Shown here piece by piece: positions 55,933-63,544 of a stretch of DNA of 64,000 nucleotides. The notes beneath the pieces were generated by a model. The model searched no databases. It saw only the letters and a list, made by a program, of their open reading frames with translations, and was not told the DNA's origin. Source of the stretch: Caldicellulosiruptor acetigenus (GTDB lineage Bacteria > Bacillota > Thermoanaerobacteria > Caldicellulosiruptorales > Caldicellulosiruptoraceae); NCBI RefSeq assembly GCF_026914305.1, contig NZ_CP113866.1, forward strand, positions 2,422,001-2,486,000, written 5' to 3'. Position 1 is the first letter of the stretch. Every line of letters starts with the position of its first letter. A program made the translations under genes and the position numbers.

Positions 55933-56533
55933 CCTAAAATTATCGACATTTATTCAACACCCTTTCTGCCTCTTATTATATAGATTAAACACCTGATAAG
56001 TCAACTTTTTAACAATCTAAATAGCACTTAGTTAAGACATATTTGCCAACTAATTTATTGCAGAATAGAGAATGAAAAGTTTCATGAATCTTGCCATCTT
56101 TGAGTCCCTATATTTTCTAGTAAAGCTTTTTTATCTAAAAGATGTTTTATATCAAGTTGAAACTCAGAAAATGGAATGAGAAATTTACAATTATGTAGAT
56201 TTCTATAATCTTTTTTTGTACTTCTTTTTGACTTTGTCAGTTTGAAGCTCAAAAAGCTTGGGAGGACTGGGAATTACAAAATTTGGACACAGATTTTGTC
56301 ACTACATCATTTGTTAATACCAATAAATTCTAAACCTTCCTCATATGTTATGAAATTTTTTGCCCCTTGTAATTTTTTGATGTTTCTTTTGAATGGAAGA
56401 TTACACCTTCTATATCCCTGTCAGGTGGAGGCAGTCTCAATTCTTTTTATGAGTTTTTCCTCACTATCTTTGCACATTCTCTCGCTTTGGCAAATATCTC
56501 TACACCTATTCGAGAGTAACTTAAAATTATGTA
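55933..56533. other. 600 bp without an intact gene, degenerate
   Basis: Only short open stretches are visible. On the minus strand, peptide-like pieces separated by stops read as old coding sequence (for example RIGVEIFAKARECAKIVRKN near 56440-56510 and LPPPDRDIEGVIFHSKE near 56380-56430). I cannot name the family. The plus-strand 106-codon frame at 56242-56562 looks like a chance antisense of this. Confidence 0.4.
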
Positions 56534-56563
56534 TTGACATATGTAAAGTAATTGTAATATAAT
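56534..56563 (+). promoter_or_regulatory. Surviving promoter of the toxin/DUF5412 unit
   Basis: Consensus TTGACA (56534-56539) and TATAAT (56558-56563), 18-bp spacer. Followed at 56591-56597 by a strong GAGGAGG ribosome site. Confidence 0.65.
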
Positions 56564-56604
56564 TTAATTAAGTAAAGGATTTATTAAAAAGAGGAGGAAT
56601 TTGT

Positions 56605-57328
56605 ATAATAAAAAGATTTTTAAGTATCATGACGATTTTTATATTTATATTTGTATTTAACCTTTCTTTATCATATGCTGAAGATGAAGAATATAGCTTA
56701 ATCAATAGCCACTCTCTACAAGATAGCGAATTAATATAGAAAGTTTGCTTAACATTAATTACGTACTAAAAAGTCCCAAAAATTATTTAAAGATTGATGA
56801 TGATGGAACAATTAATACTAAAGGAAGCAATAAAAGAGATAGTTGAAGATAATAATTTAATAGTAAAGTACAAAGAATGTATAAAATACCTTAACTTAGC
56901 TATCAAAGAAGGAATTATAGACTTAAGGATGACTTCAGTATACATCTTTCTACAAATAGTCAATCAAATTCATATATACAAATGGAAATGCTGCTTTAGC
57001 ATACTCTGCAAAAGTTGCATTTTGGACATCTAAAGTAAGAGAAGGTGGTGATTGGGATTACAAACTAATATATGGGTGGAATAAATTATATAAAATAATT
57101 ATTAATGGTAATGTGAAATATGTTTATGGAGAAGATATTGGTAATATTAATTATGGATATACGGGTAGATCATTACCCCTTCCAGCAGTAGTTTTATGCT
57201 CAGCTGCAGGACTTGTTCAAATATTATCTGGAACATGGGATATTTTTTACTATAAAAGCTATTTTGATGATCAGAAAGATCAAGAAGCAATTATGAAAGG
57301 GATATCATGGTATGAGCAAGGTTTATAA
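56605..57328 (+). pseudogene. Decayed secreted polymorphic toxin, type-44-like C-terminal domain
   Basis: The reading frame must be pieced together. A signal peptide (IIKRFLSIMTIF...SYAED) starts at an ATA (56605), 7 nt after the Shine-Dalgarno, where ATG is expected. A TAG follows at 56737-56739. Further frame changes occur near 56730, 56840, 56925 and 56978. The last open piece (to 57328) encodes KVREGGDWDYKLIYGWNKLY, NINYGYTGRSLPLP and DDQKDQEAIMKGISWYEQG, which I recognise as the pattern of polymorphic toxin type 44 (Ntox44). The family call is from memory and moderately sure. At least five lesions mean no full-length toxin can be made. Confidence 0.7.
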
Positions 57329-57779
57329 ATCTAATGGCTTAACTAAAATAAATGTTTGTTTTTTTAAAAAGATATTAATCAAAGTGCTGAAAATAATATT
57401 AATACTAACCTTATTATTTTCTTTCCTTGTTTACTGGCTATTTTTTGACATGAACAGACTTCCTCATGGTGAATTTTTGAATGAATCTTTATCTCCTAAC
57501 CGAAAATACAAACTTAAATTTTACTTATGTAACGGTGGTGCAACAACAGCATTTGCAATAAGAGGAGAGCTGTGTTATAAAAATGGCTTAAAAATTAGAA
57601 ATATATACTGGAACTATCCAGAAGATAAAGCAGATGTTAAATGGATAAACAATCATGTGGTTATAATTAATGGTCACAGATTAGATATTTTTAAAGAGTC
57701 TTTCGATTTTAGAAAAGAGTCTGTGAAAAGGATGATAGAAGGAATTATAGAAAAAAATAGAGGGGGCGGCTTACATTGA
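57312..57779 (+). CDS. DUF5412 family protein, candidate immunity partner of the broken toxin
   Basis: A 155-aa protein with one membrane helix (about residues 22-45) and an exposed domain: MNRLPHGEFLNESLSPNRKYKLKFYLCNGGATTAFAIRGEL, NIYWNYPEDKADVKWINNHVV and LDIF, the DUF5412 pattern. Its ATG lies inside the toxin frame (17-bp overlap), the coupling typical of toxin-immunity genes. The frame is fully open. Immunity function is inferred from position only. It could also bind other type-44 toxins. Confidence 0.72.
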   Translation: MSKVYKSNGLTKINVCFFKKILIKVLKIILILTLLFSFLVYWLFFDMNRLPHGEFLNESLSPNRKYKLKFYLCNGGATTAFAIRGELCYKNGLKIRNIYWNYPEDKADVKWINNHVVIINGHRLDIFKESFDFRKESVKRMIEGIIEKNRGGGLH

Positions 57780-57798
57780 TAAACGTAAGCAACCTCCT
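57761..57798 (+). terminator. Terminator of the DUF5412 gene
   Basis: GCTTAC (57769-57774) pairs with GTAAGC (57785-57790), extended by AGGGGG/CCTCCT. It is followed by TTTATT. Confidence 0.55.
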
Positions 57799-58038
57799 TT
57801 ATTGTCCATTGGACTTACTTTTAATCTGACTTTTGCAGAAAGTCAAAAAAATAGCCTGCAATCCATTGAAAATAGGCTCTTTGTCAAGAGTTGGGGTGGC
57901 TGCTCTGAATGCTACCTTTTAATTTTTAACTGAATATGTGTTTAATTACATCAATAATATTCGTAACTCTTCTATCACAAAAGCTCATAAATGATTCTAA
58001 TACCCCTACTAAAAAACCTTAAATATCTGCTCCTACTC
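57799..58038. other. Intergenic region next to the transposase relic
   Basis: No gene. It contains a hairpin-like pair AATAGCCTG...AATAGGCT (about 57850-57885). The stretch from about 57884 (GGCTCTTTGTCAAGAG) may be an IS terminus; I did not find its inverted partner at the other side. Confidence 0.3.
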
Positions 58039-58518
58039 TTATCTTGCTAAACTTAACAAAATCCTCTTCCTGAACCTCTCAAAATTCCTAAACCCATATG
58101 CGTTCCTCTTTAATACCTTTATCTTATTGTTAAAACCTTCCGTTATGCTATTTGTGTAAGGAACATCAAAACTTGCAACTATTTCTGAAAACCAGTTCCT
58201 AAACGTTTGTATACATCTTTTAAACTCTGCTATGTTGCTTCTTTTTGCTGTATCCAGCCACATCTTGAGGTTTTCTCTCGCTTCACAACTATCCTTGCTC
58301 TCTAATACTTTGTTAAATTCTTCCTTGAGTCTATGTGCCTTCCTTAATTCAGAAGCATATATTCTCTGAATTCTATAATCGTGAACTTTTGAAGTTTGCT
58401 GTTTGCAATTAGGGCAAGTATGGTAGTAGAGAAGAAATACTGAATGTTTATTCGAGTCGAATTTCATAATCATCACCAAGTTTAGTATATACCGAAACTG
58501 AATATTTATCAACCGCAA
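58039..58518 (-). pseudogene. ISL3-family transposase with large internal deletion
   Basis: A 159-codon open frame made of two ends of an ISL3 transposase (normally about 400 aa). The N-terminal zinc-binding stretch YYHTCPNCKQQTSKVHDYR is joined directly to the C-terminal part ARENLKMWLDTAKRSN, FRNWFSEIVASFDVPYTNSITEGFNNKIKVLKRNAYG. The DDE catalytic domain between them is missing, yet the frame is kept. It cannot transpose by itself. No matching terminal inverted repeats were found by eye. Confidence 0.8.
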
Positions 58519-58522
58519 TTTA

Positions 58523-58546
58523 TCTCAATCTTATAGAAGATTGAGA
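58523..58546. repeat. Short hairpin between transposase relic and hicAB
   Basis: TCTCAATCTT (58523-58532) and AAGATTGAGA (58537-58546), a perfect 10-bp inverted repeat with a 4-nt loop. Role unknown: terminator-like for plus-strand readthrough or part of an IS end. Confidence 0.5.
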
Positions 58547-58574
58547 CTTCTTGCGATAAGAGCGTTAAGACTTA

Positions 58575-58604
58575 TTGACACGTGTGATTAACACGTGTTA
58601 TAAT
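58575..58604 (+). promoter_or_regulatory. hicAB promoter with twin operator
   Basis: TTGACA (58575-58580) and TATAAT (58599-58604), 18-bp spacer. Two copies of the palindrome ACACGTGT (58578-58585 and 58591-58598), 13 bp apart, overlap the promoter. This is a likely HicB autoregulation site. Confidence 0.65.
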
Positions 58605-58627
58605 ATAGCTGTAAGGAGGAGGTGAGC

Positions 58628-58810
58628 TTGAAACCAAAAGAATTAATAAAAATACTTGAAAAAGATAAATAGTATGAAGTTAGACAAAGAGGCTCTCACA
58701 AACAGTTTAAGCATCCCGTGAAAAAAGGATTAGTAACAGTTCCATATCATAACAAAGATCTTGACCCAAAAACGCTAAATAGTATTCTTAAGCAAGCAGG
58801 ATTAAAATAA
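58628..58810 (+). pseudogene. hicA: HicA-like mRNA interferase toxin stopped by an amber codon
   Basis: From TTG 58628 (behind AAGGAGGAGGTGAGC) the frame reads LKPKELIKILEKDK, then TAG at 58670-58672, then YEVRQRGSHKQFKHPVKKG, VTVPYHNKDLDPKTLNSILKQAGLK to TAA at 58808-58810. It is otherwise a complete 60-codon HicA with its GSH catalytic motif. HicA proteins usually have Trp or a similar residue at the interrupted place (GW-Y), so TGG to TAG fits a single substitution. No functional toxin is expected unless the amber codon is suppressed. Confidence 0.85.
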
Positions 58811-58901
58811 AACCCTGCTGCTTAAGATTTTAACATAGAGTCATACTCTTTAAAAGTAACACATTATAAAGGTTATACTTTGAACGAAAGGAGGTTAGAC
58901 A

Positions 58902-59318
58902 ATGGCTGATAAGTACATTTTCCCAGCTATTTTTGAACCAGGCGAAAATGGTGGATATTGTGTTTATTTCCCTGATTTGCCTGGATGCATAACAGAAGGC
59001 AAAACACTTGAAGAAGCTTTATATATGGCTAAAGATGCTTTGGAATTACATTTATATGGCTTAGAAGAAGACAACGAGGAAATCCCTGAACCTACTCCAC
59101 CTGAAAAGTTAGATGTTCCTAAAGGTGCTTTTGTTGTTCCAATTGTTGTTTATATGCCACCTGTGAGAGAAGAAATGGCAAATAAAAGTGTGAACAAGAC
59201 TGTAACACTGCCGCGGTGGTTAAATAAAGCTGCTGAAGAAGCTCATATTAATTTTTCTCAAGTTCTGCAGCAAGCCCTAAAAGAAAAGCTTGGTATAAAA
59301 GAACGCTTACAAACTTAA
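58902..59318 (+). CDS. hicB: HicB antitoxin
   Basis: A 138-aa antitoxin. The N-terminal HicB-like RNase-H-fold domain has FPAIFEPGENGGYCVYFPDLPGCITEGKTLEEAL. The C-terminal ribbon-helix-helix-type DNA-binding end has NKTVTLPRWLNKAAEEAHINFSQVLQQALKEKLG. It should bind HicA and repress its own promoter at the twin ACACGTGT site. ATG 58902 follows GAAAGGAGG. The frame is intact although hicA is dead. The 91-bp gap after hicA is longer than usual. Confidence 0.92.
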   Translation: MADKYIFPAIFEPGENGGYCVYFPDLPGCITEGKTLEEALYMAKDALELHLYGLEEDNEEIPEPTPPEKLDVPKGAFVVPIVVYMPPVREEMANKSVNKTVTLPRWLNKAAEEAHINFSQVLQQALKEKLGIKERLQT

Positions 59319-59404
59319 AGGGGATGTCCTAAAACTATAATTTTAATAACCAGAATTGGCCATTTAATAGTATTAATTGTTAATATTGAGCTATATAGCA
59401 AACA

Positions 59405-59576
59405 AATATAGGGTTGACGGGTAGTATTACCCCCAATCCCTCTCAATATATCTCAATATTTTATTTTGTTCCCTTTTTTCTTATTTATTTGATATATAAA
59501 CAAAATCTTTTTTCATGTCTATTTTCTTACTGGCCTTTTGTGCTAAATTTTATCCAAACTCTTTATCCTTTGTCAA
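59405..59576 (-). ncRNA. Candidate orphan small RNA unit
   Basis: Minus strand promoter TTGACA (59571-59576), 18 bp, TAAAAT (59547-59552). About 100 bp downstream is a hairpin at 59410-59441 (AGGG/CCCT, TTG/CAA and GGGTA/TACCC helices) followed by ATATTTGTTT. There is no ORF longer than 11 codons between them. Predicted RNA about 130 nt. It could also be the abandoned leader of a lost gene. Confidence 0.35.
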
Positions 59577-59732
59577 CATCCATTTCTCGTTTTTTTAATT
59601 TTCATTTTTTAAATTCAGCTCATTCATGCTTTAATTTGCTTTTTTTTTCTTTAAATTTCTACTTGCACCGAATAGTGCAGGTTAAATACCCTCACCAAAA
59701 CCACTCTTTCGCTTAAACAAAAGGTTGAGTTC

Positions 59733-59765
59733 TGTAGAAAGTTCAAAGAGGAAAGGCAAAAATAA
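59733..59765 (+). pseudogene. Relic of the 3' end of an AraC-type regulator gene
   Basis: The ten codons reading CRKFKEERQK plus TAA match the last codons of the YesN-type gene at 52690-52719 (RKFKEEGQK): 27 of 30 bases by eye. Nothing of the gene's body precedes it. It suggests deletion or replacement of a second regulator gene. Confidence 0.4.
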
Positions 59766-59797
59766 AAGCGCTTTTTTCTTTTTTGTGATATAATTTT

Positions 59798-60085
59798 ATG
59801 AAAGAGTTTGAAAAAAGCTGTGTGGATGTGTTATATTATGAAGCAATCTTGAGAGGTCTTTTGATGGAAGAAGGAAAAACTGTATTTAAAAGAGATGTCG
59901 ATATTGTCAACTTGAAAAATGCTAATATTTTTCTTAAGTACAGCATAATCAAGGATGGGATAATTCTAAAAGACCATGAAGAAAGAAGCTTGTTTGAAGT
60001 AAGTGTCCTCAGAGAATACCTTGATTTTAGCTATTATTCTGAAATATATAATCAAAAGATTCTTGAAAGTATAAAAAATAAATAA
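59798..60085 (+). pseudogene. MNT-type nucleotidyltransferase fragment (C-terminal part)
   Basis: A 95-codon frame. The segment KRDVDIVNLKNANIFLKYSIIKDGIILKDHEERSLFEV and EYLDFSYY resembles the C-terminal half of MntA-like minimal nucleotidyltransferases (antitoxins of HEPN toxins), but the N-terminal GSxxxG...DxD catalytic part is absent. No ribosome site precedes the ATG; instead a TATAAT lies directly upstream, so it would be leaderless. No HEPN gene is adjacent. It is either a remnant or a short non-catalytic derivative. Confidence 0.5.
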
Positions 60086-60134
60086 TTTTTTAGAAAAGAC
60101 CAGAAGGATATTTAGCACAAAGAAGGTGGAAGAT

Positions 60135-61757
60135 GTGAAGGTTTTACTTTGCCAGATAAATCCCATTGTTGGAGATATCGAGGGTAACACAAAAAAGATA
60201 ATTGAGATTATAAAATCCCACAGAGATGCAAAAATTCTTATATTCCCAGAACTTTCAATTTGCGGATATCCTCCAAAAGACCTTTTGTTCCAAAAAGATT
60301 TTATAGATGCAATTGATAAGGCAATAGACCAAATTGCAAAAGAAGTGGAAGATAGCTATGTAATTGTAGGTAGCCCAACAAAGAGCCACCATGTTTCAAA
60401 GCTTTTCAACAGTGCTATTATTTTCTACCGGGGCAAAATTGAAAAGATGATGCACAAGACTCTTTTGCCCTCTTATGATGTATTTGATGAAAACAGATAT
60501 TTTACACCAAGTCCTACAAGAGAGGTTGTAACTATTGAAGGGATAAACTTTGGTATAAGCATATGCGAGGATATCTGGAACATAAATAACGATGAAAATG
60601 CAATGTATGACATAAACGTACTTGATGAACTTTTTCAAAAGGGTGCAAAGGTGTTTATAAACCTGTCAGCATCACCCTATCACTACACAAAACTTAAAAC
60701 TCAGCGGCTAAAAGTTTTGAAAGAGGCTGCAACAAAGTATGGCATTCCTGTTATATATGTGAATCAGGTTGGCGGGAATGATGAGCTGATATTTGACGGA
60801 AACAGTGTTGTGCTCAGTTCAGACGGCAGGCTCGTGGCAAAAGCAAAAGAGTTTGAAGAGGATATTTTAGAAATTGAGCTTGAAAAGATTGACAATATGC
60901 CTGAAGTTGACATACATGAAGACATCTCGTGGATTAAAAAAGCACTTGTGCTTGGTATAAGAGATTATTTTGAAAAGACTGGAATAACCAAAAAGGCAGT
61001 AGTAGGTCTTTCTGGGGGGATTGACTCGTCAGTTGTTTGCTGTTTGGCGGTCGAAGCTCTCGGCAGGGAAAATGTGCTTGGTGTTGCTATGCCATCGCGA
61101 TATTCTTCAGAGCACAGCTTAAAAGATGCTCAAAAGTTAGCAAGTAACCTTGGCATAGAATTTAGGGTTTACTCAATTGAAGAGCCGTTTAAAAGTTATC
61201 TTAAAATGTTCAATGGAAGCGAAGTTGCTCTGCAGGACTTGGCAGAGGAAAACATTCAGGCGCGAATTCGCGGAAATATCCTCATGTTTATATCAAACAG
61301 GGAAAACCGGCTTGTTTTAACAACAGGGAATAAGTCTGAGCTTGCAGTTGGATACTGCACGCTTTACGGTGATATGGCAGGCGGGCTTGCAGTTATATCC
61401 GATTTGCCAAAAATGCTTGTGTATGAGCTTGCAAGGTATATAAATAGGGAAAGAGAAATAATACCACACAACGTTTTAGTAAAACCACCGTCTGCAGAGC
61501 TTCGCCCCAACCAAAAAGACCAGGACACTCTCCCAGCATATGAGGTGCTTGACCCAATACTTGTTGCATATATAGAAGAGCAAAAGAGCATAAATGAAAT
61601 AGTGGAAATGGGATACCCAAAAGAGCTTGTACTCAAAGTAATAAAGATGGTGGAAAGAGCAGAATACAAACGAAAACAGGCAGCACCAGGCTTGAAAGTA
61701 ACATCAAAAGCGTTTGGTTTTGGCAGGCGCATGCCAATTGTCCAGAGATGGGTGTAA
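60135..61757 (+). CDS. nadE: Glutamine-dependent NAD+ synthetase
   Basis: A 540-aa two-domain enzyme that makes NAD+ from deamido-NAD+ and glutamine. The N-terminal nitrilase domain has the Glu-Lys-Cys triad in FPELSICGY, MHKTLLPSYDVFDE and GISICEDIW. The C-terminal synthetase has the PP-loop GLSGGIDSSVVC and TGNKSELAVGYCTLYGDMAGG. I use GTG 60135 (six nt after AGAAGGTGG), not the GTG at 60126 that lies inside this site. It is a housekeeping gene that marks the edge of the accessory island. Confidence 0.95.
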   Translation: MKVLLCQINPIVGDIEGNTKKIIEIIKSHRDAKILIFPELSICGYPPKDLLFQKDFIDAIDKAIDQIAKEVEDSYVIVGSPTKSHHVSKLFNSAIIFYRGKIEKMMHKTLLPSYDVFDENRYFTPSPTREVVTIEGINFGISICEDIWNINNDENAMYDINVLDELFQKGAKVFINLSASPYHYTKLKTQRLKVLKEAATKYGIPVIYVNQVGGNDELIFDGNSVVLSSDGRLVAKAKEFEEDILEIELEKIDNMPEVDIHEDISWIKKALVLGIRDYFEKTGITKKAVVGLSGGIDSSVVCCLAVEALGRENVLGVAMPSRYSSEHSLKDAQKLASNLGIEFRVYSIEEPFKSYLKMFNGSEVALQDLAEENIQARIRGNILMFISNRENRLVLTTGNKSELAVGYCTLYGDMAGGLAVISDLPKMLVYELARYINREREIIPHNVLVKPPSAELRPNQKDQDTLPAYEVLDPILVAYIEEQKSINEIVEMGYPKELVLKVIKMVERAEYKRKQAAPGLKVTSKAFGFGRRMPIVQRWV

Positions 61758-61759
61758 GA

Positions 61760-61809
61760 AAAGGCCAAGGAGGAAAACGCAAAAAATTTCTTCTTAAACC
61801 TTGGCCTTT
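61760..61809. terminator. Bidirectional terminator between nadE and the chemoreceptor gene
   Basis: AAAGGCCAAGG (61760-61770) and CCTTGGCCTTT (61799-61809), perfect 11-bp arms, with T-rich flanks on both strands. Confidence 0.8.
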
Positions 61810-63538
61810 ATTCTTCTTTCTCATCATCTATTTTAAATTTTTCTACAATATTATTCATTTCGTTCATATTGCTTGCTATTGCTAACATCACACTATTTAA
61901 TTCTTCCATATTAGCTGTCAACTCTTCTAAGGCTGTATAAACATTCTCACTTTCTTTTTTGCTATTCTCTGCAATAGTCTCTATATCTAATACTTGCTCT
62001 TTCGTATTTTCAACTAAAATCTTAAGTCCTTTCATTGAGTCAAAAATTTGCTGGATCTCTTCTGATATCTGATTATTTTTATTCACTATTTCCAACAAAT
62101 GAATTTGAACATTATCAGATTGATTCATTAAGTTCTTTACTCGTTGGTTAATATTATTCAGCTCTTCAGTTAACCTTTCAATAAAATTCATAACTTCCAC
62201 TAAATAGCTACCAATTACAGAAGCTGATGATTTAACCTCTTTTGCTAATTTTCTTATTTCATAAGCAACAACTGAAAAACCTTTTCCATAATCTCCCGTC
62301 CGTGCTGCCTCTATCTCTGCATTGAGAGCTAACAAATTTGTTTGAGAAGCAATATTTTCAATTTGTTTCCTGATCTTATTCATAAAATTCATTTTTTCAT
62401 TAAGAAGATTTGCATTTTCATTATTTTTTTTAATTACAGTTCCAATATTAGTTAATTCAGACAAGAAATTCTTTATTGTTGTTTGGCTCTTTAAAGTAAA
62501 ATCCAATACTTCTTTAGCATTTGAATTAATAGAATCTGCTTTTTCTAAAACATTTGTGTATTTTTTATCTATTTCCTCTATATTATTCCTGGTAGCTTTT
62601 GTTTTTTCATTTTGTTTTATTATTCCATCAACAATATTGTACATACTGCTTGTAGCTTCATTAATTGCTTTAGTATTTTCTGAAATAGCTTGGCTTGTAT
62701 CATTCATTACAAAATTTATTTGTCCGCTCATTTTTTTTATTTTTGAAATTATTTCTTTGAGACCTTTGACCATAAACATATAAGCCAAAGAAACTTCCTT
62801 TATCTCATCATTTGAATTAACATTCAAAGTTATATTTCTCAAATCACCAGCAGCTATTTTATTTGCATATTCCACCATTTGAAGAATTGGTCTTGTAATG
62901 TTAGTTGCTAATACGAAGCTACCACTCACAACTATAAAAATAATTAAAACAAGGGCAATACATATTCCCAAAACTGTGTTGTTCATTTCTCTATTTATCA
63001 TTACCTTAATGTTATAACCATATTGAATCTCATTTCTTATAAATTCTTGAATAAGCGACTCAAAATTAGTAGTATTCTCATATATAGTTTCTAACGCCTC
63101 ATTTAATTTCTCTGTAGGTGATTTATTTTTTATCATTTTTCCTATCTGTGCAGATTGCTCTGATAGAGTTTCAAGCATATTTAATAGTGAATCTATGGAG
63201 ACTATACTGTCTTCGTTTTTCAATTTTCTTTTAATATTTTCCAATCTGCTTTTTGCTTCACTTATAATTTGTGTTTGAGTCCCCTTTTCAAATTCAATTT
63301 TTCCAAAAACTATATCTCTCATAATATTGTCAAAATTTTCTTTGAACTTTCCTGCTATGCCGTTTATATCTGTTATGTTGGTAATAATGTTATTATATGA
63401 TTCAACATAAGAATAAAGCCGCCATAAAAAGTATATACTAACCATAATCGTAAACACCAATAATATGAGTACTACAAATATAATCTTTGTTCTAATCGAT
63501 AATCTTATCCTTTTTAAAAATTTAATATTTATTCTCAT
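61808..63538 (-). CDS. Methyl-accepting chemotaxis protein
   Basis: A 576-aa chemoreceptor. TM1 is about residues 17-40, an extracellular four-helix-type sensor about 41-185, TM2 about 187-212, HAMP ([19 protein letters not shown]), and a long cytoplasmic coiled coil whose tip reads [20 protein letters not shown]...[16 protein letters not shown]. It signals to CheA/CheW and is adapted by CheR/CheB (a cheB lies at 2634). It directly follows a sugar permease gene (6-bp gap), so it may sense the sugar taken up by that transporter. Confidence 0.93.
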   Translation of the reverse strand: MRINIKFLKRIRLSIRTKIIFVVLILLVFTIMVSIYFLWRLYSYVESYNNIITNITDINGIAGKFKENFDNIMRDIVFGKIEFEKGTQTQIISEAKSRLENIKRKLKNEDSIVSIDSLLNMLETLSEQSAQIGKMIKNKSPTEKLNEALETIYENTTNFESLIQEFIRNEIQYGYNIKVMINREMNNTVLGICIALVLIIFIVVSGSFVLATNITRPILQMVEYANKIAAGDLRNITLNVNSNDEIKEVSLAYMFMVKGLKEIISKIKKMSGQINFVMNDTSQAISENTKAINEATSSMYNIVDGIIKQNEKTKATRNNIEEIDKKYTNVLEKADSINSNAKEVLDFTLKSQTTIKNFLSELTNIGTVIKKNNENANLLNEKMNFMNKIRKQIENIASQTNLLALNAEIEAARTGDYGKGFSVVAYEIRKLAKEVKSSASVIGSYLVEVMNFIERLTEELNNINQRVKNLMNQSDNVQIHLLEIVNKNNQISEEIQQIFDSMKGLKILVENTKEQVLDIETIAENSKKESENVYTALEELTANMEELNSVMLAIASNMNEMNNIVEKFKIDDEKEE

Positions 63539-63544
63539 TTAACT

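Larger units (their letters stand above)
59319..59797. other. 480-bp pyrimidine-rich intergenic region
   Basis: There is no convincing protein gene; the 100-codon plus-strand frame is low-complexity pyrimidine-rich DNA. It holds a minus-strand promoter and hairpin (next entries), a regulator relic (59733-59765) and a TGTGATATAAT element (about 59776-59786) just before the MNT fragment. Confidence 0.5.

Noticed and set aside
56242..56562. Plus-strand 106-codon frame upstream of the toxin relic
   Set aside because: No ribosome site, hydrophobic nonsense-like peptide, and it overlaps better-looking degenerate coding pieces on the other strand and the toxin promoter.
59414..59716. Plus-strand 100-codon frame between hicB and the MNT fragment
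   Set aside because: Low-complexity pyrimidine-rich DNA giving Phe/Leu/Ser runs, no Shine-Dalgarno, and it overlaps the minus-strand promoter and hairpin.
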